In this document: one piece after another, positions 43,863 through 52,848 of the stretch | How the letters are laid out: every line of letters starts with the position of its first letter | Numbering within the stretch: position 1 is the stretch's first letter | Source: UBA5336 sp039818165 | GTDB taxonomy: Bacteria > Pseudomonadota > Alphaproteobacteria > Caulobacterales > Hyphomonadaceae | Assembly (NCBI GenBank): GCA_039818165.1 | Contig: JBCBUL010000005.1 | Span: 1 to 64,000, forward strand | Length of the DNA: 64,000 bases | Reading direction: 5' to 3' | Position numbers and translations under genes: made by a program | The notes under the pieces: generated by a model | The model's database searches: none | What the model was told of the DNA's origin: nothing | Seen by the model: the letters and a program-made list of their open reading frames with translations, nothing else

Positions 43863-44693
43863 GTGGCGCTACTCAACTATGAACGCAAATACCGCGTGCG
43901 CGGCGGGACGCTGATCGGCGGCGATCTGTTCGATTACTGGATCGGACCTTTCTACGTCGGGTTTTTCGGCATCACAGCCGCCTTTTTCGCAGTCCTTGGC
44001 ACGGCCCTGATCTTCTGGGGCGCCGCCATGGAGGACACCTGGAACCCCTGGCTGATTTCCATTGATCCACCGCCGATCGAATACGGCCTGGCCTTCGCGC
44101 CACTGGCTGAAGGCGGGCTCTGGCAACTCATCACATTCTGCGCCATTGGCGCGTTCGGCTCGTGGATTTTCCGCGAAGTCGAGATCTGCCGGAAACTGGG
44201 CATGGGATACCATGTTCCCATCGCTTTCTCCGTCGCCGTCAGTGCCTATGTCACCCTGGTGGTCATCCGGCCCGTGCTCATGGGAGCGTGGTTTCACGCC
44301 TTCCCATATGGCATCATGAGCCACCTCGATTGGGTCAGCTATACGGGCTATCTCTACGGCAATTTCCACTACAATCCCGCCCACATGGTGGCGATCACGT
44401 TCTTCTTCACCACAACGCTTGCCCTCGCCATGCATGGCGGCGCGGTTCTCTCTGCGGTGAACCCCGGCAAGGGAAAGGAAGTGAAGGCGCCCGAGCACGA
44501 AAACGCGTTTTTCCGCGACCTCCAGGGCTATTCAGTGGGCACGCTCGGCATTCACCGCGTCGGCCTCTTCCTCGCTCTGAATGCGGGCATCTGGAGCGCC
44601 ATCTGCATCGTGATTTCCGGACCGCTTTACGAGGGCTCCTGGATCACCTGGTGGGATGGCTGGCGCAACCTGCCAATCTGGCGCCTGGAATAG
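43863..44693 (+). CDS. pufL: Photosynthetic reaction centre L subunit
   Basis: A 276-residue five-helix membrane protein. GTG start after GAAAGGACC. Seen: ALLNYERKYRVRGGTLIGGDLFDYW, LDWVSYTGYLYGNFHYNPAH with the His ligand to special-pair or accessory bacteriochlorophyll, and ALAMHGGAVLSAVNPGKGK with the iron/quinone-site His. It carries part of the electron-transfer chain from special pair to QA. Confidence 0.97.
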   Translation: MALLNYERKYRVRGGTLIGGDLFDYWIGPFYVGFFGITAAFFAVLGTALIFWGAAMEDTWNPWLISIDPPPIEYGLAFAPLAEGGLWQLITFCAIGAFGSWIFREVEICRKLGMGYHVPIAFSVAVSAYVTLVVIRPVLMGAWFHAFPYGIMSHLDWVSYTGYLYGNFHYNPAHMVAITFFFTTTLALAMHGGAVLSAVNPGKGKEVKAPEHENAFFRDLQGYSVGTLGIHRVGLFLALNAGIWSAICIVISGPLYEGSWITWWDGWRNLPIWRLE

Positions 44694-44708
44694 TGAGGAC
44701 ACACAATT

Positions 44709-45632
44709 ATGGCTGATTATCAGAATATCTTCACGCAAACCCAGGTGCGCGGCCACGTCGACCTCGGCGTGGCCCACGAAAGCGGCTATGAGAAACGCAT
44801 CAATGATGTGACCTTCTCGGGCTTTCTCGGCAAGATCGGTGACGCCCAACTGGGCCCGATTTATCTCGGCTTTACCGGGGTCGCGTCCCTGTCCTGTGGC
44901 TTGCTGGCCATCTTCATCATCGGGATGAACATGTGGGCCTCGGTGGGCTGGGATCCGATCAAGTTTTTCGGGCAGCTTCCATGGCTGGCGCTTTACCCGC
45001 CGCCACCTGAGCAGGGCCTGAATTTCTTCCCGCCCCTGGCCGAAGGCGGCTGGTGGCTTATGGCGGGCTTCTTCCTCACCGCGGCAATCATTCTGTGGTG
45101 GGTGCGCGTGTATCGCCGGGCCATCCAGCTCGGCCTCGGCACCCATGTGGCGTGGGCCTTTGCTTCGGCGATCTGGCTCTATCTGGTCTGCGGGTTCATT
45201 CGCCCGGTCTTCATGGGAAGCTGGTCGGAGGCAGTGCCCTTCGGCATCTTCCCGCACCTGGACTGGACCAATAATTTCTCGCTGGTCTACGGAAATCTCT
45301 TCTACAACCCATTCCACATGCTCTCGATTGTGTTCCTCTATGGCTCAGCCCTGCTGTTTGCCATGCATGGCGCAACAATCCTGGCCGTGGGCCGCTATGG
45401 CGGCGAGCGGGAGGTGGAGCAGATCCTCGATCGCGGGTCGGCCTCGGAGCGGGCTGCCCTGTTCTGGCGGTGGACCATGGGCTTCAATGCCTCGATGGAA
45501 TCGATCCACCGCTGGGCCTGGTGGTTTGCAGTGCTGTGTACGCTCACCGGCGGCATCGGCATTCTGCTGACGGGAACCGTGGTAGACAATTGGTACCTCT
45601 GGGGAATCGAAAACGGCTTTGCCCGCTTCTAG
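44709..45632 (+). CDS. pufM: Photosynthetic reaction centre M subunit
   Basis: A 307-residue five-helix partner of PufL; GAGGA upstream of the ATG. Seen: MADYQNIFTQTQVRGHVDLG, YLGFTGVASLSCG, FPHLDWTNNFSLVYGNLFYN, PFHMLSIVFLYGSALLFAMH with ligand His residues. The C-terminus ends NGFARF without a PufX- or PufC-like gene after it; a hairpin and a terminator follow. Confidence 0.97.
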   Translation: MADYQNIFTQTQVRGHVDLGVAHESGYEKRINDVTFSGFLGKIGDAQLGPIYLGFTGVASLSCGLLAIFIIGMNMWASVGWDPIKFFGQLPWLALYPPPPEQGLNFFPPLAEGGWWLMAGFFLTAAIILWWVRVYRRAIQLGLGTHVAWAFASAIWLYLVCGFIRPVFMGSWSEAVPFGIFPHLDWTNNFSLVYGNLFYNPFHMLSIVFLYGSALLFAMHGATILAVGRYGGEREVEQILDRGSASERAALFWRWTMGFNASMESIHRWAWWFAVLCTLTGGIGILLTGTVVDNWYLWGIENGFARF

Positions 45633-45682
45633 GCGGGCCGGCCCAACTCCCCAAAGCGTTCGGGGTTTGCCTCGGGCCCGCC
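45632..45682 (+). other. GC-rich hairpin after pufM
   Basis: GGCGGGCC (45632-45639) pairs with GGCCCGCC (45675-45682); inside, CCCC and GGGG flank AAAGCGTT. The same loop string CAAAGCGTTCGG and arms occur in the pufA-pufL hairpin, so the two look like related elements. It probably stabilises or ends the puf mRNA. Confidence 0.6.
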
Positions 45683-45725
45683 AGAGTCCCAAGACTGTCG
45701 GGCCTTTCCATAGGACCCCAACACT

Positions 45726-45752
45726 GCAGCGGCTTCGGCCGCTGCTTTTTTT
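45726..45752 (+). terminator. Rho-independent terminator of the puf operon
   Basis: GCAGCGGC (45726-45733), tetraloop TTCG, GCCGCTGC (45738-45745), then seven Ts from 45746. A canonical terminator. It overlaps the end of the convergent small gene at 45751 and may serve only the + strand. Confidence 0.85.
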
Positions 45753-46023
45753 ATTGGGATTTCAGTGCGCGCCAGGCGAGCCAGAGGCAGGCCAGATGGG
45801 CGAGGAGCGCTCCCAGAAGGAGCGCCTCAATGGGTAACCAACCCACACCGCCCAGGGCCAGACGGATCGCCTCCATAAGGAAGGTGCCCGACACAAGAAA
45901 GGCCATCACCGCTGGGATGAACCGGCGCAAAGCCAGCCGCCGCAAAAGCCAGACAAGCCCCACCGCTTCCACAGCGATGAGACCCAGAATCAAGGAAATA
46001 AGATCGGGAGATGCAACGGGCAT
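45751..46023 (-). CDS. 90-residue membrane protein downstream of bchP
   Basis: A small protein with about three hydrophobic segments (LISLILGLIAVEAVGLVWLL, FIPAVMAFLVSGTFL, and LPIEALLLGALLAHLACLWL). ATG at 46021-46023 lies 13 bases after the bchP stop on the same strand, so it is probably the last gene of the bchG-bch2-bchP unit. No family recognised; possibly a PGC-associated assembly or membrane factor. Confidence 0.65.
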   Translation of the reverse strand: MPVASPDLISLILGLIAVEAVGLVWLLRRLALRRFIPAVMAFLVSGTFLMEAIRLALGGVGWLPIEALLLGALLAHLACLWLAWRALKSQ

Positions 46024-46036
46024 AGGCCCGCCTCGC

Positions 46037-47248
46037 CTACCTCTGGACGGGTGTCAATCCGAGTAGATGGGCGGTGTCTTTCATCATGATGCGCAAATGG
46101 GCCATGGGATTGGCCCGCACCAGCTTCTTTTCCATATAGGCTTGCCAGGTGAGCCGCTGGACATCCTTGTCATCACACATGTTCACGAACCGCTCGCGGC
46201 GCTTGTCATTGCGATACCAGAAATGCTGCATGATCCCCAGGATGAAGAACACTTTGCCGTGCTCCTTCATGTAACGTCGCCGCGCCGATGCAAGGGCCTT
46301 CGCATTGCCCGTGGCGAGCAGCTCATCAGTGGCCTCCGCCGCCACGCGGCCACCCAGCATGGCGTAGTAGATGCCCTCACCCGAGCTGGGCGCAACACAG
46401 CCCGCCGCATCGCCTGCCAGGATGACATCCTTGCCATTGTCCCATTTCTTCAAAGGCTTGAGCGGTATTGGCGCGCCTTCGGTCCGGATCGTGTCCTGGG
46501 CGCTGAGCCCGGTGCGCTCGCGCAGGTCATTCACCGCGCCACGCAACGAAAAGCCCTTATGGGCTGAACCAACCCCGACGCTGGTCTGATCCCCGTGGGG
46601 GAACACCCACGCGTAAAAATCCGGCGACAGGGTCCCGTCATAGTAGATTTCCGCCCGGGTGCCGTCGAAGGCTTCCCGGTTCGCGCCTATGGGCGAGTCG
46701 ATGATTTCGTGATAGGCGAAAACGATCTTCTTCTGGTCCGCGCCGTCAATTTCCTGCTCGGCGACCTTTGACTTGGCCCCGTCTGCCCCAATCACGGTGC
46801 GCGCACGGGCAACGAGGGTTTCATCGGAACGTTTTGCACCGACAGGATGATAATGCACCATCGCCGTGCCGTGCACATCGCGAGCGATATGGCTGAACGC
46901 CCCGTCCCGGCGCACAGCCCCGGCCATGCGGGCACGCTCGCGCAGCCATTCATCGAAATGCTCCCGGTCGACCATGCCCACGCTTCCGCCCTCGATTGGC
47001 ATGTCCACGGTCCGCCCTGAAGGCGAGACCATGCGTGCGGACTGGGAGCGGGCAACAATCTGGCTTTCAGGAATATCGAAGTCCCGGATGAGGCGGGGCG
47101 GGATAGCCCCGCCGCAGGGCTTGATCCGCCCGGGCTTGTCAAGGAGCATGACGGAGTGGCCCTGGCGTGCCAGGTCCTCCGCGGCCGTCGCGCCGGCCGG
47201 CCCGCCACCCACAACGACCACATCGAAGGTTTCAAATCGTGTGGCCAT
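46037..47248 (-). CDS. bchP: Geranylgeranyl bacteriochlorophyll reductase
   Basis: A 403-residue flavin reductase that saturates the geranylgeranyl tail to phytyl. Seen: N-terminal FAD motif VVVVGGGPAGATAAEDLA, PGRIKPCGGAIPPRLI, DREHFDEWLRERA, and the GDAAGCVAPSSGEGIYYAM motif near residue 285. Downstream of bch2 by 9 bases. Confidence 0.95.
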   Translation of the reverse strand: MATRFETFDVVVVGGGPAGATAAEDLARQGHSVMLLDKPGRIKPCGGAIPPRLIRDFDIPESQIVARSQSARMVSPSGRTVDMPIEGGSVGMVDREHFDEWLRERARMAGAVRRDGAFSHIARDVHGTAMVHYHPVGAKRSDETLVARARTVIGADGAKSKVAEQEIDGADQKKIVFAYHEIIDSPIGANREAFDGTRAEIYYDGTLSPDFYAWVFPHGDQTSVGVGSAHKGFSLRGAVNDLRERTGLSAQDTIRTEGAPIPLKPLKKWDNGKDVILAGDAAGCVAPSSGEGIYYAMLGGRVAAEATDELLATGNAKALASARRRYMKEHGKVFFILGIMQHFWYRNDKRRERFVNMCDDKDVQRLTWQAYMEKKLVRANPMAHLRIMMKDTAHLLGLTPVQR

Positions 47249-47257
47249 GGGCAGCTC

Positions 47258-48607
47258 CTATTCGGCAGGCAGAATGTCACCAGCAGGAAGCACTGGCAGG
47301 GTCATATCGTCGGCAGATGTTCGGCCCACCCAAAGCGCGAGCCCGCCCGCAACAGCGAACAAGGCGCCTTCAACGGCGAAAACCACGGTGAATGCGATGT
47401 TCGGCTCGCCCAAAAGGGTGCGCACGCCATCCAGGGCTGCGGCGCCGGCAAATCCGCCAATTGCGAACGCAATTGCCTGGCTAGCGCCCCACAGTCCCAT
47501 ACGGATGCCTTCGCGCTGGTCCCCTGCGGCGCTGGCAAGGGTCATCATGGACCCGATGGCGGCCACAGCGAAGGCACCATTTGCGAGCCCCAATGCAAAG
47601 ACCAGTGGATCGAGGGGCCAGGCCGGACCGGTCCAGGCCGCACCTGCAAGGGCGGCAAGCGCGAGGGCAGATGCGATGCACCCGCCGAAGGTCCAGGCGC
47701 GCATAAAGCGGGCCCGTGACTTCCCGATTGTGGTTCCGACAATGGCGGTGATGATCATGCCGAGCAGGACGCCGCCATTCTGCACGCCTGCCAAACCGGT
47801 ACTTTCGCCCGGTGTGTAATCGTACACGAGGCCAGCGAACGGCTCGAGGATAAGGTCCTGCGCGCTGTAGGCCAGCATCGAAACAAAGACGAAAATGGTG
47901 AATCGCCGCGCCGTGGTTTCCGACCAGATCTCGATGAGCGTTTCCTTGAAGCCGATGCTGGAAGACTTCGCCGCAACAGGCTTTCGCGCTTCATGCTTGG
48001 TTTCGAGCCCCCAGACCGCCAGTGTCGCTACGGCAAAGGCGATCGCGCTGACACACGCGGTGACAACAACAAGTCGCGAATAGGTGAACGGATCCAGGAA
48101 CTGGCCGGAGAGACCCGCCGTCAGGACAAAGCCGAAGATCATCATGATCCACACAATCGCGGCCGCCGCCGCCTTGCGATTGGGCGCGGTGCGCGCAGCG
48201 AGGAGCGCGAGCAAATTGGTTCCCGCCGCACCAACACCGACGCCGATGATCGCAAACGCAACTACGGCAAGCGCAATGCCAAGCCAGGGCGAACTGGCCA
48301 TGACCGCCGTTGCAATCGCTGCACCTATGGCCCCGACGGCGAGTGTCGCCATACCTCCGATGATCCAGGGGGCGCGCTTGCCGCCTTCATCGGCGCCGTG
48401 TCCCCAATGGGGCCGGGACATCTGGACGCCATAATGCAGGCCGACAAGGGCACCCGGCACCATGGCCGCAAGACCGATTTCCACCACCATAACCCGGTTG
48501 AGGGTCGATGTGCAGATGATGATAATTGCGCCGAGAGCTGATTGCACAAGACCAAGGCGAATAACGCCAAGCCAGCCGAGCGTTGATGGAGCGGTTGCTG
48601 TGCTCAC
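47258..48607 (-). CDS. bch2: PucC/BCH-family membrane protein between bchG and bchP
   Basis: A 449-residue major-facilitator-like protein of about 12 membrane helices; GTG start (48605-48607) overlaps the bchG stop as GTGA. Seen: GVIRLGLVQSALGAIIII, STLNRVMVVEIGLAAMVPG, MSRPHWGHGADEGGKRAPWI, and YDYTPGESTGLAGVQNGGVL. Family members help LH1 or LH2 assembly or pigment delivery. It differs from the LhaA copy at 60966, so the cluster encodes two such proteins. Confidence 0.9.
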   Translation of the reverse strand: MSTATAPSTLGWLGVIRLGLVQSALGAIIIICTSTLNRVMVVEIGLAAMVPGALVGLHYGVQMSRPHWGHGADEGGKRAPWIIGGMATLAVGAIGAAIATAVMASSPWLGIALAVVAFAIIGVGVGAAGTNLLALLAARTAPNRKAAAAAIVWIMMIFGFVLTAGLSGQFLDPFTYSRLVVVTACVSAIAFAVATLAVWGLETKHEARKPVAAKSSSIGFKETLIEIWSETTARRFTIFVFVSMLAYSAQDLILEPFAGLVYDYTPGESTGLAGVQNGGVLLGMIITAIVGTTIGKSRARFMRAWTFGGCIASALALAALAGAAWTGPAWPLDPLVFALGLANGAFAVAAIGSMMTLASAAGDQREGIRMGLWGASQAIAFAIGGFAGAAALDGVRTLLGEPNIAFTVVFAVEGALFAVAGGLALWVGRTSADDMTLPVLPAGDILPAE

Positions 48608-49518
48608 GCGGCACCTCCGGGCAATGATCCGATGGCAAAGGCGGTGACCAGCATGCCCAAGACGTAAAGTGTTGTACCTGTTGCATTGTACCAAGGCGCT
48701 TTCTCGCGCGGTGTGCGCAGCAAGTCAGCCATCAGGTAAAGCTGGGCGGCAAGAAGTGCCCACACGGCGAGCGCATAGCCCCAAAGACCAAAAGCGATGA
48801 GTGCAAGGATGACGATGGCCTGGGGCACCGCCATAACGATGCAGGCGAGTTGGGCTGCCCGGCCCGGACCGAGCTGGACCGGAAGGGAGCGAACTCCCAT
48901 CTCAATATCACCTTCTATCGCCTTGAAATCATTCAGGGTCATTATCCCGTGAGCGCCGATGGAATAGAGCACGGCAGCGCCTATAATCCATGGATTGGGC
49001 AGCGCGCCGAGCATCACTGCGGCGCCGGTAAACCAGGCAAGCCCTTCATAAGAAAATCCTACCGCTGCATTGCCCCACCAGCCATTCAGTTTCAGGCGCA
49101 GCGGCGGCGCGCTGTAAGCCCAGGCCAGAGCGACGCCCAGCACAGTAGCGAAGAAGGCCCAAACCCCCAAAACCGCGCCCAGTGCCAGGGACATGGCGGA
49201 CCAGAAGATGGCCACATACAGGCCCCAACGGCCGGGAATGCGTCCGGACGGTATAGGCCGGTCCGGCTCATTTATCGCATCCACATGCCGGTCGAACCAG
49301 TCATTGACCGCCTGGCTGGCTGCACAGACGAGCGGCCCCGCCAGGACCACGCCGCCGAGCAAGAACTGCCATCGCCCCCCCAGCGGCACGCCCGAAGAAA
49401 CCACGCCGCACATGAAAGCCCACATAGGCGCAAACCAGGTGACGGGTTTGGACAATTCGAGCAGCGCCCGCCAGGACGGACCCCTATTCGGAGGGAGCAG
49501 GACGTCAGAATTAGACAT
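48604..49518 (-). CDS. bchG: Bacteriochlorophyll synthase
   Basis: A 304-residue UbiA-family prenyltransferase that attaches geranylgeranyl diphosphate to bacteriochlorophyllide a. Seen: LELSKPVTWFAPMWAFMCG, the Asp-rich VNDWFDRHVDAINEPDRPIPS near residue 85, and the second Asp region HGIMTLNDFKAIEGDIEMG. About eight to nine membrane helices. ATG 49516-49518 is close to PpsR-like operators at 49522-49565. Confidence 0.95.
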   Translation of the reverse strand: MSNSDVLLPPNRGPSWRALLELSKPVTWFAPMWAFMCGVVSSGVPLGGRWQFLLGGVVLAGPLVCAASQAVNDWFDRHVDAINEPDRPIPSGRIPGRWGLYVAIFWSAMSLALGAVLGVWAFFATVLGVALAWAYSAPPLRLKLNGWWGNAAVGFSYEGLAWFTGAAVMLGALPNPWIIGAAVLYSIGAHGIMTLNDFKAIEGDIEMGVRSLPVQLGPGRAAQLACIVMAVPQAIVILALIAFGLWGYALAVWALLAAQLYLMADLLRTPREKAPWYNATGTTLYVLGMLVTAFAIGSLPGGAA

Positions 49519-49521
49519 GTC

Positions 49522-49565
49522 CGGACGGTAAAACAGACACCCCTAAGTGTCAATTTTAATTGACG
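49522..49565. promoter_or_regulatory. PpsR-like operator pair between ppsR and bchG
   Basis: TGT-N12-ACG at 49548-49565 and a weaker element ending CAGACA at 49522-49539, 8 bases apart, giving the core GACA-N8-TGTC as upstream of bchC. An overlapping perfect TGT-N12-ACA frame exists at 49518-49535. The position suits control of bchG-bch2-bchP by PpsR. Confidence 0.6.
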
Positions 49566-49586
49566 GTCCTGCGCGTCAAATTCTGC

Positions 49587-51002
49587 CTAGTCGGCGTCGA
49601 GGCCGGCGCGCTTGAGCTTGGAGTAGAGGCCCTGGCGGCTGAGACCGAGCACTTCGGCTGCAGATGCCCTATTTTGCTGGGTGATCTCCAGAGCTGCCTC
49701 GATGCAGAGCTTCTCGATGAGATCCGTCGATTCGCGGACAATATCCTTTAGCGGAACGCGGCCGACCATTTCAGTGACTTGCTCCACAGAGCGGGGCAAC
49801 TGTTCGCTAATCCGGTTCCCGCTCTGCAAGCGACGCGAGACGTTGCGAATCGAGAGACCGTAGAGCGATCCGTCTTCCGATGGCGCCTTGACCGCCGAAA
49901 CCTCAACAGTGTCTTCAACACCAAACCGATCGCGAAACACGGTCGCGAAATTGCGCAGAACAGTGTGGTTGCGCAGCGTTGAGATCATGACGTTCAGATC
50001 AGTGGGCGAACGACCGATGAAATCGCCTAGATGGCGCCCGACGGCCTGCCCCTGCCCAACAACTTTTACCATCTCCATGAAGGCCGCATTGGCAGCGACG
50101 ATACGTTGGTCGGCGTCTGCGATCACGAGTCCATCGGGCAAGTTTTCGAGATGGCTCATCAACTCAGCGCGCGCGTCCGGCTCACTATGGATACGTTCGA
50201 AGTCAACGAGACGCACGATCAGGCGCGAGGCCCGGTCTTCCCGGAAGGCGGAAACCGAAAGCCGACAGGACTTGCCATGGGCTAGGGTCTGTTTGCCGGA
50301 TTTCGCCGCACCATTGGCCAGGGCGTCGGCGCAAATGGCTTCGACCTCATGGGCTTTTGCCGTGGCGAACAGTTCCACAAGCCGTTTTCCGTGGAGGGCA
50401 TCCGACTTTGTCTCAAGCAGGCTTTCGCAGGCCGGGTTTGCCTCATCGATAGCCAGGGAGCCGGCCTCGACGATCAGTACAGGTTCGGAAATCGTTTCGA
50501 ACAGCAGACGATAACGCGCTTCCGCTTCCCGCATGCGCGTATAGTCTCGTTCCAAGTCCTGGTGGGCTTGCACAAGTCGTTGCTGAAGTTGGGATACATC
50601 GCGAATATCCCGGCCGAGCGCGATCATCGTACTGTCATCGCCAACGGACAATACAGTGTAGCGGATGGGCACGTCCATGGCCGTGTCGGAAGGGTGATTC
50701 ACCTGGCGCCACTTCGGCCCGCGAGCCCCCGTGCGCTTGAGCATGTCCTCGATTTTGGCGCGGCTTTCGGGCGTCACCACGTCCAACCAGTTCCGCCCGC
50801 GCCAGTTCCGATCATACCCCTCTTCAACGAGTTCAGAGCTGCCAAGGGCTACATCCTGGATGACGCCATCGCGCACAATAAGCGCCAAATCTGCAGCAGA
50901 CGATACGATTTCGCTGACGGTCTTTGCATCAAGATCCGACAAAAAAGCCGCTGGGTCCGCGAATGCGACGGTCTTATGCGGCTTCGGCGTAATCATATCC
51001 AT
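49587..51002 (-). CDS. ppsR: PpsR/CrtJ repressor of photosynthesis genes
   Basis: A 471-residue redox-sensing repressor. Seen: N-terminal sensor region (residues about 20-130), a Q-linker-like helix LQQRLVQAHQDLERDYTRMR near 140, two PAS domains (about 165-280 with LFETISEPVLIVEAG; about 285-400 with HLENLPDGLVIADAD), and a Fis-type C-terminal helix-turn-helix NRASAAEVLGLSRQGLYSKL. A Cys at about 433 (LCIEAALEIT) matches the redox-active cysteine of the HTH region in PpsR. Binds TGT-N12-ACA pairs. 31 bases downstream of aerR. Confidence 0.95.
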   Translation of the reverse strand: MDMITPKPHKTVAFADPAAFLSDLDAKTVSEIVSSAADLALIVRDGVIQDVALGSSELVEEGYDRNWRGRNWLDVVTPESRAKIEDMLKRTGARGPKWRQVNHPSDTAMDVPIRYTVLSVGDDSTMIALGRDIRDVSQLQQRLVQAHQDLERDYTRMREAEARYRLLFETISEPVLIVEAGSLAIDEANPACESLLETKSDALHGKRLVELFATAKAHEVEAICADALANGAAKSGKQTLAHGKSCRLSVSAFREDRASRLIVRLVDFERIHSEPDARAELMSHLENLPDGLVIADADQRIVAANAAFMEMVKVVGQGQAVGRHLGDFIGRSPTDLNVMISTLRNHTVLRNFATVFRDRFGVEDTVEVSAVKAPSEDGSLYGLSIRNVSRRLQSGNRISEQLPRSVEQVTEMVGRVPLKDIVRESTDLIEKLCIEAALEITQQNRASAAEVLGLSRQGLYSKLKRAGLDAD

Positions 51003-51033
51003 GGGCCACTCTTCTGCTCACTCGGGCGGTGCA

Positions 51034-51912
51034 TTAGCAGTCGTCGTTTCGATCTGCCAAGAGCGCACGACAGGCTTTTGGCGCCGAGATCGCATCTTCC
51101 GCCCATCCATCCGCGCCCACCCGGCCAACAAGTGCTGCATCCGAAAGAACAGCATGTCCGCCGAGAAAAACTTTCAAATCGGGCGAAGTGGACGCGCTGC
51201 GCATCGCGCTTAGGGTTCTGGATACGTCCTGGTCGCCAGGGCTGCACGAGATCGACAAACCAACAACGTCGATCGCCTCACGCCGCAGAATGCCGCAAAC
51301 ATGTTCAATGTCTGCCCCCGGTTCACTCCAGACGCGCCAACCATCCCGGCGGAAAAACTCCGCCACCATGAGCAACCCAAAGACATGCTGGTCTTCCGGC
51401 CCATTGGTCAGCAAGATTGAAGGCGCCTGGGTGTCCTTGCGCACGAAGGATACATCTCCGCACACCGAGGCGTTACGCAGGACTTCGTGGAGTCGGCACA
51501 GACCAAGCGTGACTTCTGTGAAATCACACAAATCCTCTTCCCACAGCTCTCCCAGGCGGCGCGCCGCGGTGGCCAGAAGGTCTGCGAGGACCACCTCTTC
51601 AGGAACTCCCCTTGCCACAAGGTTCTCCATGAACGCACGCATGTCGTCAGCGCTGGCCGAAAGGACAAGTTTCAGGAAATCGGCTCGGTCCAACTCGCTA
51701 ATCGCGTCGGTTGCGCCGTCACCCGTATCAAGAAACGTCAGCATGAGACGGGGCAGGATTTCCCCCTCAATGGTGTCAATCATTCCGTCGAGTTTCGGGT
51801 CAGGCACCTGGGCCGATCTCAGCCGTGCACCGAGTTGTGCAAAAGATGTCAGAACCGCTCGCTTCGCTGCCTCGCCCTGCGGGTGTGCTCCCAAATACCC
51901 TGAAGTATTCAT
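51034..51912 (-). CDS. aerR: AerR/PpaA cobalamin-binding antirepressor
   Basis: A 292-residue B12-binding photoreceptor-type regulator from ATG 51910-51912 (GAAGAGGCG upstream); a longer form could start at ATG 51948. Seen: helical bundle DLLATAARRLGELWEEDLCDF (about 135-160) and a B12 domain beginning ILLTNGPEDQHVFGLLMVAEFF, with a His in EDQHVFG at the position of the cobalamin ligand in AerR. It binds PpsR and relieves repression in light. Upstream of ppsR in one transcript. Confidence 0.93.
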   Translation of the reverse strand: MNTSGYLGAHPQGEAAKRAVLTSFAQLGARLRSAQVPDPKLDGMIDTIEGEILPRLMLTFLDTGDGATDAISELDRADFLKLVLSASADDMRAFMENLVARGVPEEVVLADLLATAARRLGELWEEDLCDFTEVTLGLCRLHEVLRNASVCGDVSFVRKDTQAPSILLTNGPEDQHVFGLLMVAEFFRRDGWRVWSEPGADIEHVCGILRREAIDVVGLSISCSPGDQDVSRTLSAMRSASTSPDLKVFLGGHAVLSDAALVGRVGADGWAEDAISAPKACRALLADRNDDC

Positions 51913-52335
51913 CGCCTCTTCTCCCCGGCTGGACAGCTGCACCCTCATGCCGTGTCCACCCTCATGTCTGTTCTGTCAGGCTCACTCCACTGATGGGCAG
52001 CATAACCGGGCGTATTCTCGCCCTCCTCCAGGGACAAAAAGGCACCCGCGGACCGAAATCCGGAAGGCAAACAACGGACTAAGGCACTCCAATCAGGCAC
52101 TGGCGCGCTCCTACTACGCCGAGTATCACACCTGTCTGCACACACCTTATGCGCGCTGGAAATATCCCATCAGTTGTGACACTAACAAAATTACACTCGC
52201 GATGATAGTGTTGTTCATTCCGGTTCGAGAATTTCTGAAGAATGGGTAAACGTCAAGTTTTTTAGACGTAAAGCCAGATTGACAGTCCTGCGCAGCTCCA
52301 TTAGCCTTCAAGGCTGAGAGATACGGAGGGGCCCT
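51913..52335. promoter_or_regulatory. aerR-bchF divergent intergenic region, 423 bases
   Basis: Contains no supportable gene. A possible PpsR-like element CGT-N12-ACG (52251-52268) and overlapping CGT-N12-ACA (52267-52284) lie about 50-85 bases before the bchF start. Each has mismatches and the paired core seen elsewhere is absent, so support is weak. Promoters for aerR-ppsR and for the long bchF-puh operon must be here. Confidence 0.4.
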
Positions 52336-52848
52336 TTGGCAAACATCGGTGCATCCCAGTTCAAGCCAAACGCGCAGGCGCTTTATACGCCCGAACAGCG
52401 CGCGCGGCGCGATGCCAGCCGGTGGACCTTGGTGCAGGCTATCCTGGCACCGCTCCAATTCCTCGTATTCGCTATCAGCCTCGTTCTGGTCTTGCGGTAC
52501 CTGATGACGGGCGAGGGATATGGCCTCGCTTCAAGCTCAATCTTGCTGAAGACCGCCCTTCTCTACGCGATCATGGTGACCGGCGCGATCTGGGAGAAGG
52601 ACGTCTTCGGACAATACCTGTTTGCACCGGCCTTCTTCTGGGAAGACGTGGTGTCGATGGCGGTCATGGCGCTGCACACAGCCTATCTGGTCATGTTGTT
52701 TTTCGGCCTCGGCACCGCAGAACAACAAATGGTCGTCGCCTTGGCGGCCTATGCCACTTACGTCGTGAACGCGGTCCAGTTCGTCTGGAAGCTCCGCCAG
52801 GCCCGCCTCAGCGCGCCCTCCGCCGGAACGGAGGGCCTGCCAGCATGA
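52336..52848 (+). CDS. bchF: 3-vinyl bacteriochlorophyllide hydratase
   Basis: A 170-residue membrane enzyme hydrating the C3 vinyl of chlorophyllide. TTG start after CGGAGGGG. Seen: YTPEQRARRDASRWTLVQAI, then membrane helices, with the signature MVTGAIWEKDVFGQYLFAP and FFWEDVVSMAVMALHTAYL. Length is typical. Its stop overlaps the bchN start (ATGA). Confidence 0.95.
   Translation: MANIGASQFKPNAQALYTPEQRARRDASRWTLVQAILAPLQFLVFAISLVLVLRYLMTGEGYGLASSSILLKTALLYAIMVTGAIWEKDVFGQYLFAPAFFWEDVVSMAVMALHTAYLVMLFFGLGTAEQQMVVALAAYATYVVNAVQFVWKLRQARLSAPSAGTEGLPA

Noticed and set aside
45633..45725. Possible pufC or pufX after pufM
   Set aside because: Only hairpins and a terminator are present before the convergent small gene; no frame of useful length or haem motif.
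51949..52335. Short frames in the aerR-bchF intergenic region
   Set aside because: No ribosome binding site, no hydrophobic or domain pattern, and the region is expected to hold two divergent promoters.
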